Source of the DNA: Histoplasma ohiense
Taxonomy: Eukaryota > Ascomycota > Eurotiomycetes > Onygenales > Ajellomycetaceae
DNA length: 64,000 bases
Assembly (NCBI GenBank): GCA_017607445.1
Contig: JAEVHH010000001.1
Span: forward strand, 2,294,001-2,358,000
Direction of reading: 5' to 3'
The notes beneath the pieces are model-generated. The model ran no database searches and was not told where the DNA came from. It was given only the letters and a program-made list of their open reading frames with translations. The position numbers and the translations under genes are program-made. Position 1 is the stretch's first letter. Each line of letters opens with the position of its first letter. Positions 37,331 through 47,603 of the stretch are shown in pieces.

Positions 37331-39232
37331 ATGGGTTACCTCTCGGCTTTCCGCCAATCTCTCTCTTCGTTTCTGACCCCCAAGAAATCCTCTCTCGAAC
37401 GGCCACAGCCACGACCTCTTTCTCCAACGACCAGCGCAACCGAGACGTATGCGCAATCATTTACAAGAGTCTTACACCGTCGTTCAATGAGTCCCACATC
37501 CAAGACGCAAGATTGGTTGTCAAGCGCCACGTCCAGCCAATTTGGAGGAGGAAGCGGAGACGGAATCGAGTTTGTAAACCCGCAAGGGAAAACGGGATAC
37601 CGTGCTTCCAAGATGAGTGAAATCATGGAGACACCCAAAGACGCTTACAGGAACTTTATGCAACTTCCAACTCCAATTAATTCGGGCCTGAAGAGGAAAT
37701 TGGGTTTTGATCGTCGTGGCCCTCAATCGGGAACTCAAATCAGCGACAGCAAGTATGATCTCGAGGGCGATACGATTGCGGTGGATGAGGTTACTCCAGC
37801 CAAACGACGACGGGTCGGCGAGGGCTTGGTGTATGTGGGCGATCGAGAGACGACAGCATCACAGCTGCATGAGGAGCGGGATTTGCTTGAGGGTGATACC
37901 CTTGGCGTTGACGATACTGAGTCAATGGCATGCTCTGGAGTTGAAAGTGGCGCTGAAGGTTCGGATATAGTCAATGACGAGCCCAATGTCTGTGACGATG
38001 CAGACGTGGATTCCCAGATTACCACCGATGATTTAGGAGCCGATGGCGATGATGAGGTTCTCCTAGTGCACCCGCGTCCGGATAAGGTAAACCGTGGCTC
38101 GAAGACCTCTTGTGACACAGACGGTACTTACCGCCCTTCACCACACGCTGTGGACAAGAATCTTACCAAGAGCATCGTCCATCAGGCCGTGGAAAACGAG
38201 CTTAGCGAAGAGGAGGTCGTTGGGAAGCAACACATTGTGAGCAAAAATGAAAGGAGAGAAGTGGCATTTAATTTCTCTCTGGAGAGAGCGGAACGCTGGG
38301 TTGCTGCTATTAAGTTACCGAAGGGCCACTGGGCCGAAGCGGAGGAAGATCTCTTCTATCGCCTTGCAATGAGAGGATTCGAGCCTCTCGTGCCTAGCAA
38401 TTGGCAACTGGATTTCAGCACCCTTCCTGAATCGTTGTTTGGACTCCCTGGAGATATTACCCCTCCGTACATAAATGCGACTGGTGGCTCAGACTTCCGT
38501 GGTAAGACTACATATATACAAAATCTTTCTCGCGCACAGCTATTTTCTTATCACTATTTTCAAACTAACTGTATGCTAGCTATCAATGCTCTCACAGATC
38601 TCTTTGAGCTTGGTGGTCAAGTTAGGGACCGCCAATCAGTCCACCTTCGCCCCGAGCCAGTTATCCGTCGCGCCATTTCGAGATATATTAAATGGGCATT
38701 ATATGATTCTAACCTCCTCAATCGTCCAAATGCAATTCCCGTTCACGCAATATATTCTCTTAAACCATCCGAATCCACTCGCGATGCCCTCCAAACCCTC
38801 AATCACCGGCTAGTCATGTTAGCCAATCGTTACCGCGTGGCTTGGAAAGTAGCTCCTAGTGTCGAAACCAGTTTCGATGAAAAGAAGAACAACACCAAGA
38901 ACGATGAAAATGATCGATGCGACAGCGCCAACCGATATTCCAGTCGCTCGTTTCCCGTTATTACAGGGTTTCTGGTCTGCGGGCCAATCGTTGCCCTTCT
39001 CACCCTAAACTCAGACCCCAAGGTGCACCCTATCCTGGACTCGAAGTTCTCTGCCAAATTCATCTCACAATTTGATTTTGGCGAGATTGCCCAGGATGTG
39101 TGGAATTCGTTCGCTGTTGCCATTGCTGTTGTACGGATGCGGAAGACAATGGCTCAACTTGAAGCGGAAGGGCAGGGGGACGTGATGTGGATGGATTGCA
39201 ATGCGGCCGATTCGGTGGACCCGGATCTCTAG
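37331..39232 (+). CDS. Conserved fungal protein of unknown function
   Basis: The ATG at 37331 opens a 633-codon frame. I read an intron at 38502-38579 (GTAAGA donor, CTAAC branch, TAG acceptor). It is 78 bp, a multiple of three without stops, so splicing shortens the product to 607 aa and joins SDFR to AINALTDLFELG. The N-terminal half is low complexity with a basic AKRRRVGEG patch (possible nuclear signal) and a repeated acidic motif (LEGDTIAVDE and LEGDTLGVDD). The C-terminal half looks folded: HWAEAEEDLFYRLAMRGFEP, then WQLDFSTLPESLF, IRRAISRYIKWALYDS and FLVCGPIVALLTL. I recall unannotated homologues in other Eurotiomycetes. A nuclear role is possible but unproven. Confidence 0.8.
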   Translation: MGYLSAFRQSLSSFLTPKKSSLERPQPRPLSPTTSATETYAQSFTRVLHRRSMSPTSKTQDWLSSATSSQFGGGSGDGIEFVNPQGKTGYRASKMSEIMETPKDAYRNFMQLPTPINSGLKRKLGFDRRGPQSGTQISDSKYDLEGDTIAVDEVTPAKRRRVGEGLVYVGDRETTASQLHEERDLLEGDTLGVDDTESMACSGVESGAEGSDIVNDEPNVCDDADVDSQITTDDLGADGDDEVLLVHPRPDKVNRGSKTSCDTDGTYRPSPHAVDKNLTKSIVHQAVENELSEEEVVGKQHIVSKNERREVAFNFSLERAERWVAAIKLPKGHWAEAEEDLFYRLAMRGFEPLVPSNWQLDFSTLPESLFGLPGDITPPYINATGGSDFRGKTTYIQNLSRAQLFSYHYFQTNCMLAINALTDLFELGGQVRDRQSVHLRPEPVIRRAISRYIKWALYDSNLLNRPNAIPVHAIYSLKPSESTRDALQTLNHRLVMLANRYRVAWKVAPSVETSFDEKKNNTKNDENDRCDSANRYSSRSFPVITGFLVCGPIVALLTLNSDPKVHPILDSKFSAKFISQFDFGEIAQDVWNSFAVAIAVVRMRKTMAQLEAEGQGDVMWMDCNAADSVDPDL

Positions 39233-39819
39233 GTATTACGTTGGCCTAATATCGAAAGATGTAGTTATCTTTCTCCAGGAATAGTTCGTTGGTGTTATTC
39301 AATCGAGCAGCTATGTCATGGGATGGGCCACTCGATGGTGGTGGTATGCACTGCTGCTGGACTGGATGATAAAGCTCAAATCTCCGTTTGCTTGAGCTCG
39401 AATGTCGCTAAGCTTATTCGTTTTCTGTTTCTTTTCATACTTTGTATGTCTTACGATTGGTATGTGCTTATGACGAAAGATATGAATACGGACCGGATGA
39501 TATGGAATTATGAAGCACTTTGGTTTATACCCCTCAATTTTTTTCTTCTGCGTTTTTACTTTGTAGGCCATGAGATTGCAGAATGTATTGTCTTAAAAAT
39601 CCACTTCACTATGAATCGTGAGCACCGAATAGAATCCAGTTCTATGTCTTTAGCAATGAGATTGTGCATCATCCTTAGGGATTCATCCCCCAGTTGCGAT
39701 GTAAGTCACGTGTCGTCCATCCCCATTGCAAGGGATGCGCCCCCTCCAAGAAGCAAACCACGAATCTGCAGTTGGAGTAAAAGCCAAAGAGAAAGACAGT
39801 TGAAAGGTGAACTCAAAAT
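39233..39819. other. Short intergenic region upstream of cofactor D
   Basis: 3' UTR-like sequence of the left gene and the presumed promoter of the next gene. An open frame across 39323-39874 has no signature and overlaps the true start of cofactor D. Confidence 0.6.
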
Positions 39820-42800
39820 ATGGATTCTCCTCAGGACAGAGACATTAAACTCCAACGTGCTTCTAATGATTTGATACGAGAAGCAAGATCAAAACTCGCC
39901 CTACTCCTCTGGAAATCGCGTCCTCACGGCGGCCGTGAGGTCCATCGGCTAGCACAAGTTCGCAAGGCTTTAAAACTGATAACTCTCGTAAGTTTATAAT
40001 TTTGTCACATGAAGAGAAATAGTAGTGTTTATATATATATATGGCTATAATCTATGGACTATTCTAACATTTCCCATTTGGGCGTGTTCTTCCTTCTCCC
40101 TTTGGTGGACAATCTTAGTTGGAACCATTTCAAGAATGGCCACAGCTTTTAGATCCCTATCTGCAAGAAATACTATCAAACCTAGTGGATGCATTCTTAG
40201 CATATCTGGAAGTGCATAGAGCTCAATATGTGCTCGCGTCATCGAACGTTTCGATGCAGAGCAGAGCCACAATGGGCCCTCTGATTCCTTTGCCCAGGGC
40301 AATCTGCATGATTCTATACACGCTCTGCAAAATCCGTGGCGTCAAAGTCATTAGCTGGTTTTTCAACAATGAGCCAAAATATCTGGAAGTCATGTTGCGC
40401 GTCTTCATTGAATGGGACAGTGATGCCGCCACCCCCGAGGCAGACACCAGTGAAACAGCCAGCACGAACGCTCAGCCCAAGTCTCTAATTTGGCAAGAGA
40501 GATACGTAATGCTTCTTTGGCTATCACATCTACTTCTTGCGCCGTTCGACCTCGCGTCTATCTCGTCAGAAACATTGCCGGTGCCGTATGATAATCTTTC
40601 GGTTGTCCCTGATCTATCCCCGGATATCCCCCGTGTGTCTTGTTCGATTCTTTCGATATGTCTTAAGTATGTTGTGCTTCCTGGGAAGGAACGGGAGGCT
40701 GCTACCCTGTTGTTGTCTAGACTTTCCCTGCGGGTGGATATGCAGCGATTGGGCCTTTTGGACTCTCTCATGCGGTGGGCGCTGGATATTCTACACCCGA
40801 AAACTGAAGGTATAGTTCCGCCGCCGGTGTACACCTGTATCGGAGTGCTTTCTTTTATCTCTAGGCTTGGGGCATCTGGGCAAGTGGATGATCTGACCTC
40901 ATTTATTGTGCCGATATTTAACGGAATTCTGCCCTTATCTGAAGGAGAATCGCCCCTTGCTCAGACGATTAGGTCGTCTGCATCTGCCAGGAAGTTGATG
41001 GTAAAGATTCTCCGGACTATCACGACTCTCGTGATATCGTTGGAAGAGAGCCCTGGACATCATCAAATTCCTGAGGAGACTGTGTCGATGATCCTGGAGA
41101 ACGCAATTGATTACTTCCTTGTCTCGCTTGGTGATAGAGATACCCCAGTACGATTGGCAGCGAGCAAGGCTCTCAGCATGATTACTCTCAAGCTGGCTCC
41201 AGATATGGCTTCTGATGTCGTAGAGGCAGTTATTAGTTCACTGGATGAGAATATCCTGTATGAGAGGCAGGATGGCACGTTAATCACGCCATCTGAAGCC
41301 CAGAATGTCGACGTTAAGTTACGGAAGCGTAACATAAGCGCCGTATGTCCTCAAAAGTGGCAGGGTCTGATCCTCACTCTTGCGCATTTACTATACCGCC
41401 GCTCGCCACCAACTGCCCTCCTTCCCCAAGTGTTTCAGTCACTAGTATCTGGACTAGATTTCGAGCAACGGTCATCGACGGGTAGTTCAGTCGGAACCAA
41501 TGTTAGAGATGCTGCATGCTTTGGAATATGGGCTTTAGCTCGGAAGTACACGACTAGCGAACTACAGGACCTCGACGCCCAGGAGCTGAAGGTGACAACA
41601 AACCAGGAAAATGGGAGTACGTTACAAGCTCTTGTAATAGAGCTTGTCTGTGCCGCATGTTTGGATCCCTCGGGAAATGTTCGACGAGGCGCTTCTGCTG
41701 CATTGCAGGAGCTTGTTGGTCGCCATCCCGATACAATTTTCGAAGGCATTCCTTTGATTCAGGTTGTTGATTATCATGCCGTTGCTCGTAGGTCGAGGGC
41801 GATGATTGATGTTGCAATAGGAGCTTCGGATATAGGAACTTTGTACTGGAAGCCCCTCGTGAATGGCTTCTTACAGTGGAGGGGCATCGGCTCTCCTGAT
41901 GCAGAGTCGCGACGAACTGCTGCTCGCGTCCTCGGTGATTTAAGCCTTCAGGAATCCTACAAGTCCTCGAGCATAATGCTTGAGAGACTTGTACAACAGC
42001 TCTCTACAACACCATTACAGGCTGTTGAGGCAAGACATGGCCTATTTTTATCTATTGCTGCTACTATTGATGCTTTCATCAGGCATAGGAACCACGGAGG
42101 TGGCAAATCCTGTTCGCCCGAGTATACCAAAAAGGTCGTGGCTCAAATTACTGATCTTTGGGGGACTATCTTTGACTCTACTATCTCCCCAACAGCGGAC
42201 GTCCTGACGGATCATACTCTACGCCCTGACCTCACTGCTGAGGCTTGCGCATATCTTATCTCTTCTCTTTCTCGCTCCTGCGGGCCCGAGGAGCAACAAA
42301 ATGATGTCCACCCTACGCTCCCCCACCCATCTCCTCGATTGCTTGATAAAGTTGTTGAGGTCTTGCTGTTATGTATGTTTCGACCAGATGATATCCCGAT
42401 TGAGGCCTCATCGCAAGCAGCTTCGTACTTATTCGCACTACTTCCTAACACTCAAAAGTTGGAGGTTGTGCAAAAATGGTTCAACAATATTCAGGATAAC
42501 TGGCGGCTGGAGACTGGGCGCGGGCAAATTGCAGCATTGGGTGCGGTTTTCAAACGGATGCCGACAGCTGGGGAAGGGAGACAGTTTATTATAGATAAGC
42601 TCATCGATTGTACCGGGGTGGAAGAGAAAATCGCTAAACGGTCGTCAGCTGTGAAGTGTCTTGCTACTGGTGTGTTGCCGGATATAGGTATGATAAAAAT
42701 ATTCCTTCATATATATATATATATTATGAGCTTTTGACTGATATGTTAGGATGCGATAGATGATGTAGAATCCCTTGCTGGGCACTTCAATACCTTTCTT

Positions 42801-43959
42801 AATGACTACACAACGGACCGAAGAGGTGATGTTGGTTCGTTCATCAGGCTTGAGGCTATCGAGGCAGTTAATGTCATTCTTGAATCGAAAGTGCCACCTG
42901 GCTCAGCACCTGTCTACCTGAAGGACTTGATGAGCTGTGTTGTACGACTCGCCGCAGAAAAACTTGACAAAGTCCGCTTTCACGCGTGGAAATGTTTAAG
43001 GACATTTTGGGAGACATCCATGGACTTGCCTCCTCTAACAAAGTAAGGTCCAGGGATCTTTCCAGAAAGAAAAGAAAAGAAAAGAACCAAAATTTTTCTT
43101 TTCAACAAGAACACGGTCCTAACAGAAATTTCCTTAGGAAATTTGAGCATTTCAGCGAAGTCTCTACGGCAGACTATTTCTTACAACTTTGCGACTTACT
43201 TCAGGTTGACTGGCTTCGTCACTCGCTCTCTAAAGGCATGGTAACGTCCGCTACCACCGGTACCGAAGTAGTAGTCCGATCCGCCCGCTTCGCGCTTTTG
43301 CAATACATAAATAGCCAGAACGATGAGCAAAAAAACAATATATGTGCTGAACTTATCGAAGACTGGCTCTCGATACTGGAAAGCGATAATGATGACGATC
43401 GTTATGCTATCCCAGCTGTTGAAATGATTGCGTTATTACTTGACAACTACTCCTTGCATAATTCCCCTGATCTGAATATCAAGTGAGTATTTCACCCTAT
43501 ATTCAGTAGCGATGCTGATCTTGCTAATGGTTGTCTTTTCCCCTTCTTACCCCCTTATCCTGACAGCTACCAAAATCTCTTCGTTGCGGTTCAAAAGTTC
43601 CATTATAAATCAGCCAATATGGCCCGGATTGAAGCTGCGATAAAAGTATATGCACTCCTTTGGAGGCTGAATATTGTTAGGGGAGACGCCATGAAAAAGC
43701 TGACGGGAATGCTGCTGCATCCGTATCCTAAGGTAAATTCCCCCGGCTCCTACCAGGGGACCCTGTTCCCACTGCGTTTGCTATTCTTATTTTTAACCAC
43801 GAATAGATCCGAACCATTGCCGCGGACTGTTTATACATGGAGAGTCATATTGAGGAAATGAAAGGCGAAGACTGGTCAAGTCCCCCAAAGCAATTGAAAG
43901 CGAAGGTTGATAATTTGCGACTGGTTCTTTCTCGTCGTCCAAATGATATCTCTCAATAG
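39820..43959 (+). CDS. TBCD: Tubulin-specific chaperone D (cofactor D)
   Basis: Cytosolic HEAT/armadillo-repeat protein that captures beta-tubulin and helps assemble or dismantle alpha/beta dimers (Cin1 in budding yeast, Alp1 in fission yeast). Six exons: 39820-39987, 40119-42687, 42760-43042, 43138-43482, 43567-43732 and 43807-43959, giving 1227 aa, near the family's usual size. The start (MDSPQDRDIKLQRASNDL) is joined to LEPFQEWPQLLDPYLQEI. Family landmarks include IWQERYVMLLWLSHLLLAPFDL, SGNVRRGASAALQELVGR, DYHAVARRSRAMIDVA and DYTTDRRGDVGSFIRLEA. The second intron needs the acceptor at 42759; the nearer AG at 42749 would put a stop in frame. Helical repeats fill the protein and no membrane segment is seen. 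Confidence 0.93.
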
Positions 43960-44277
43960 CTACGTATGAATAGCGGTCACAGGAATATAAGGACTATTTC
44001 CTACTATGTCCATATTTGTAATTAAATGGATATGTGTATTCATTAATAATTAACCATGGGATGAGTTTAGTGGTAGTTTGTTTGGGTGTGAGGATGGCAG
44101 AGATATACTTATACATATCAACTGATAATATTCACCAAACAATGAATGGTGGGGAATTATTGTACCCGCAAATAGCATGAATTGAAAAACACTAACCAAA
44201 ATACTATGAATCTTGAATCCTTGATGAATTAAAAAAAAAGAAAAAAAAATGAGAAAAAGATAGAAAAACTATGTTAA
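43960..44277. other. Spacer between cofactor D and the tRNA gene
   Basis: AT-rich 3' UTR-like sequence. Its right end (44231-44268) carries A-runs that are T-runs on the minus strand, used here as the tRNA terminator. Confidence 0.6.
44231..44268 (-). terminator. RNA polymerase III terminator of tRNA-Gly
   Basis: On the minus strand, the tRNA is followed within about 10 nt by a T5 run, a second T5 run, then two T9 runs, typical of Pol III termination. Confidence 0.75.
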
Positions 44278-44384
44278 TGCATCATCCGTGAATCGAACAC
44301 GGGCCTCATCGAATCACACCAATCAGGAACCGAGGTTCCAGAGTTGAATGGCAACGATGAATTCTACCACTAGACCAATGATGC
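44278..44384 (-). tRNA. tRNA-Gly(GCC) with a 36-nt intron
   Basis: The minus strand reads GCATCAT...ATGATGC acceptor arms with A as discriminator at 44278. It has the A box TGGTCTAGTGGTA, the B box GGCCCGTGTTCGATTC, and an anticodon stem CATCG/CGATG enclosing loop TTGCCAT. The anticodon GCC is at 44350-44352. The mature tRNA is 71 nt. The loop is interrupted between positions 37 and 38 by a 36-nt intron (44313-44348), the canonical place for nuclear tRNA introns. The intron can form a hairpin from GGAACC and GGTTCC. Confidence 0.95.
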
Positions 44385-44567
44385 TTGTTCTTATGTTACG
44401 GGCAGTGCAACTTTGATCCACTAAGAATTACACATTACGGACCGACTATTCGGCCGAAGCCCTGGAATCCAATATGAACATCTCAAGTAGCTTATCACGT
44501 TGCTTCGATTCTCCCAGTTTTGACAAGATCCAATCGACAGCTTCAGGAGCGCTAATTTTCATTCATC

Positions 44568-45584
44568 ATGGCAGCCGTAGCTGCCACGGCGTCTGGCGTA
44601 GCCCCCAACTCGACGTGCGTGTTCGGCCACCCTAGCCCTTGATTTATACAAGTTTTACTGACCTTGACCTCGTTCTGCTATTATTCTCTCTAGCATCTAT
44701 GTATGTCAGAAGAAAGAGCGAAATATTTCCCAGACGCAACATAAATAAATGTTAGAAGGCTAACCAAAGGGGAAATCGCGATTCCCATGCGTGCAGGTCC
44801 GTAATCTTGAAGAAAGAATCAAAATCGAGTCCCTCAAAGAGGCGTTAACCGAAATCTTCTCCGAATACGGCAACATCATCGATATTGTCGCGAAGACAAA
44901 CCTCAAAGCAAAGGGTCAGGCCTTTGTCGTCTTTGATAATGTAGACTCCGCCACGCGTGCGATTGAGGAGATCAACGGGTTTGAGCTCTTTGAGAAACCC
45001 ATGGTGTTGGACTATGCGAAGACCCGAAGCGATGCGACAGTGCTGAAGGAACAAGGGGAGGCGGAGTTGGAGGCCCATAAACGGAAGCGGTTAGCAGAGA
45101 AGGGTCAGTTTTTTGTTTTTGTCTTGTATACATGGGGCTCGTGACTGATTTTTGCATTTTTTCCCACTTGTTCACACAACCAGAGAGAAAACAAGCACAG
45201 GAAGCGCTCGAGGCGCAGAAGAAGCTGAAGCGTGGAGCTGCGGCGCCAGGAGGCGCGGAAACCCGCCCATCAAAGGTCACCCGAGGTACCGGCTTGAAGT
45301 CTTCCAACGCCGCCGCTGCTCCTGTTATACCAGACGAATACCTACCTCCTAATAAGATTCTGTTCTTGCGGGAGATTCCTGACTCGTTAGATCAGGATGG
45401 CCTTATTGCAGTCTTTGGTAGATTCGAGGGCTTCAAGGAAGTGCGTATGGTACCAGGCCGGAAAGGAATTGCGTTCGTGGAATATGAAGCAGAGACTGGT
45501 GCTATCAGTGCCAAGGAGGCTACATCTGGTATGCCGTTGGGAGAGAATGGGAAACCTATTCGGGTGACGTACCAGAGGCAGTAA
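44568..45584 (+). CDS. U1A/U2B''-type spliceosomal snRNP protein, two RRMs
   Basis: Nuclear RNA-binding protein of the U1A/U2B'' family, which binds a stem-loop of U1 or U2 snRNA. Exons 44568-44614, 44694-44700, 44797-45103 and 45184-45584 give 253 aa. Exon 2 is a 7-nt microexon (CATCTAT) that supplies Ile-Tyr of the RNP2 motif, so the RRM reads STIYVRNLEERIK. RNP1 is KGQAFVVF. RRM1 spans about residues 15-95, then a charged Lys/Glu/Ala linker, and RRM2 about 175-250 (KILFLREIPDSLDQDGL, then KGIAFVEY). It converges on VMA8 with 282 bp between stops. With one such protein visible I cannot say whether it serves U1, U2 or both. Confidence 0.92.
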
Positions 45585-45866
45585 GGGATTTTATTCACTT
45601 TATTTGTCCTATGTTTACCCTATGCTTTCTGCTTTCGATGGGAATCTGCAATGCGCTTTTGTGAGGTGGCTGTGTTATGTTCTTTTGGCGTTTGGTTTTT
45701 ATGAATGGGAGAATGCGCTCCTGAGTTTTCTTGTTTCTTATATTTTATCTCAAAATATATTATGAATGACAAGTTTATGATTGTATAAAAGAAAAGAAAA
45801 TTACTACATATATCGTGCTACAAGCAATACGCATAGAAATTATACAATGGTCCAAAGGCGTTACAA

Positions 45867-47248
45867 TTAAAAAATAATATCTTGATCCTCTTGTTCTCCA
45901 AGCAAATCGGCAGGTGCAGTGGTATCCGTTGACTGTGAATTTGCTATTTCAGCTTTTTCTGCTGCTTCTCGTTTGGCTTTCATTTCAGCATCAGCGGCTG
46001 CCGTGTCTCTCTGTTTTTTGTTCGATACCTAACAAGTTGATGGCGGGTTAGTTCACTCTAGTCTGGCACATGTTCGGGTCAATTGTAGTTACCTTCTTTA
46101 GTCGGTAAAACTCTTCTCGGTCGAGTTCGTCTAACTCTGAGTTGATGTCTAGTGAAATGTAAGTAATCTGCAATGACATTTACTTTCACTGAGCCACTTA
46201 CATTTGATAGTATTTTCAGTTCTGGGGATAATAACATGTTCACTAAATGTATCCAGCTAGATATTAATCCTCAATTCAAACCAATATAAACCATATCCGA
46301 AAAGGAATATTAGAGTACCCCAATAGTATAGGGTAACTTAGGGTGACGCCTGACTGTCAGTTTACCGAAGGAGGGAAGGGTGCTTCATACATGGCATTGA
46401 CTGAGATGAGTTATAGTTAGCAACTTAACCAAGTCAACAACGCAGCTAGGGAAACATACCTCGTCTATTCACCACTTTGATGACCTCATCTAGTATCACA
46501 AATGCCGTCTAATAAATATCGTATAACACTCGTCAGTTATTTGCCATGGTCGAGAAGATGATTGTTGGGGGGTTGGTCACGAGGCTGTACCTGTAAGCTA
46601 GCTAGTTCGACGAGCGTTTCAACGGCCCTTGAGTATGTCTCTCGACAACGCTGGACTTGTTGCCCTCCTTTTCCCAGGCCTGTCAGACCAAAATCATTGC
46701 TGCCCTCGGCCGTTATGCTCTCAAACTGAGGCAGCATTACGCCAGAGACATTTTCTTGTTTTGTCTGTACACGGAACCGTGCCTGTTTCGCAGATTCCTG
46801 GACCTGGAAACCGATATCTCCTCCAACAGCATATGTAACTTCTGCGAGGGAAAAGGCCGCTATCTGCATAACGCGACCCATTTTCCGTTTTGCCTCATCG
46901 ATCCGTTTGGTGATTTCTATTAATATATGACATTAGACTAGGTAGGAAGATGCGGGCTTCAAACGTTTCATACCTCGAAACCGCCTATTCGTGGGTGAAA
47001 ATAAAGATTAGTACACAACATAATATTAGATATCATTTGCTATGGAACGCACTTAGTCAAAGCTTCACTTTTTCTTTTCAGAAGACTGTGCCCTGTCTCC
47101 GCACCCTTCAGCTTCCCCTTCATTAATCCCAGCGATTGCCGGGTTGGAAAGACAGCTTCCCGGTCCTGAAACGATTAAAGAACAAATTAATGATGAGCAT
47201 ATACACAAGAGCAAGGCGTGGAATAAAACATACCCCTGTTCCAGACAT
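45867..47248 (-). CDS. VMA8: V-type proton ATPase subunit D
   Basis: Central-stalk subunit D of the V1 sector, linking ATP hydrolysis to rotor turning and acidification of vacuole and Golgi. Nine minus-strand exons: 47234-47248, 47053-47165, 46974-46984, 46591-46916, 46460-46508, 46391-46400, 46202-46242, 46093-46148 and 45867-46028. They give 260 aa, close to the yeast length. Two internal exons are only 11 and 10 nt. The assembled protein follows the family closely: REAVFPTRQSLGLMKGKLKG, HSLLKRKSEALTKRFREIT, MGRVMQIAAFSLAEV, ENVSGVMLP, NAIEHVIIPRTENTIKYINS and ELDELDREEFYRLKKV. The C-terminal 50 residues are charged and low complexity. Long helices predominate, as expected for a stalk. It shares a 355-bp intergenic region with the divergent SYF1. 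Confidence 0.95.
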
Positions 47249-47603
47249 TGCGAAGAGAGTTGATAGGATGCGGCCCGCGAATGAGGCCGCACAACTTTCA
47301 TTTAGCTGTTTCGACTGAGTAGTTGTGCTTGCTTGCGTCCAAATGCAGTTCGTCATTCCAAAGTTGGCGCCCAAGGACGCTTGGACCATCCGGCTAGGTC
47401 GCTCTAATAAAAGACAGAAAGCCTTGGCATCCCTAGCCCAGTCATGTGACCCGACACGACCTAGCTAGGACACATTGTCGGCGACAGACGACATCTCTTC
47501 AACCCACGCGCTAGCAATGACTCTGTGTTCTCCTGGCAGTCCGTCTCTTCGTATATCAACGCAGCGAGCGCCCGCATAGGGTCACGCTCTTGTGGGTGGT
47601 GAG
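47249..47603. promoter_or_regulatory. Divergent promoter between VMA8 and SYF1
   Basis: Only 355 bp separate the two ATGs, so both promoters must lie here. An imperfect inverted element GTCATGTGAC is at 47441-47450, roughly in the middle, and CCTAGCTAGG is near 47460. Their function is unknown. Confidence 0.6.
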
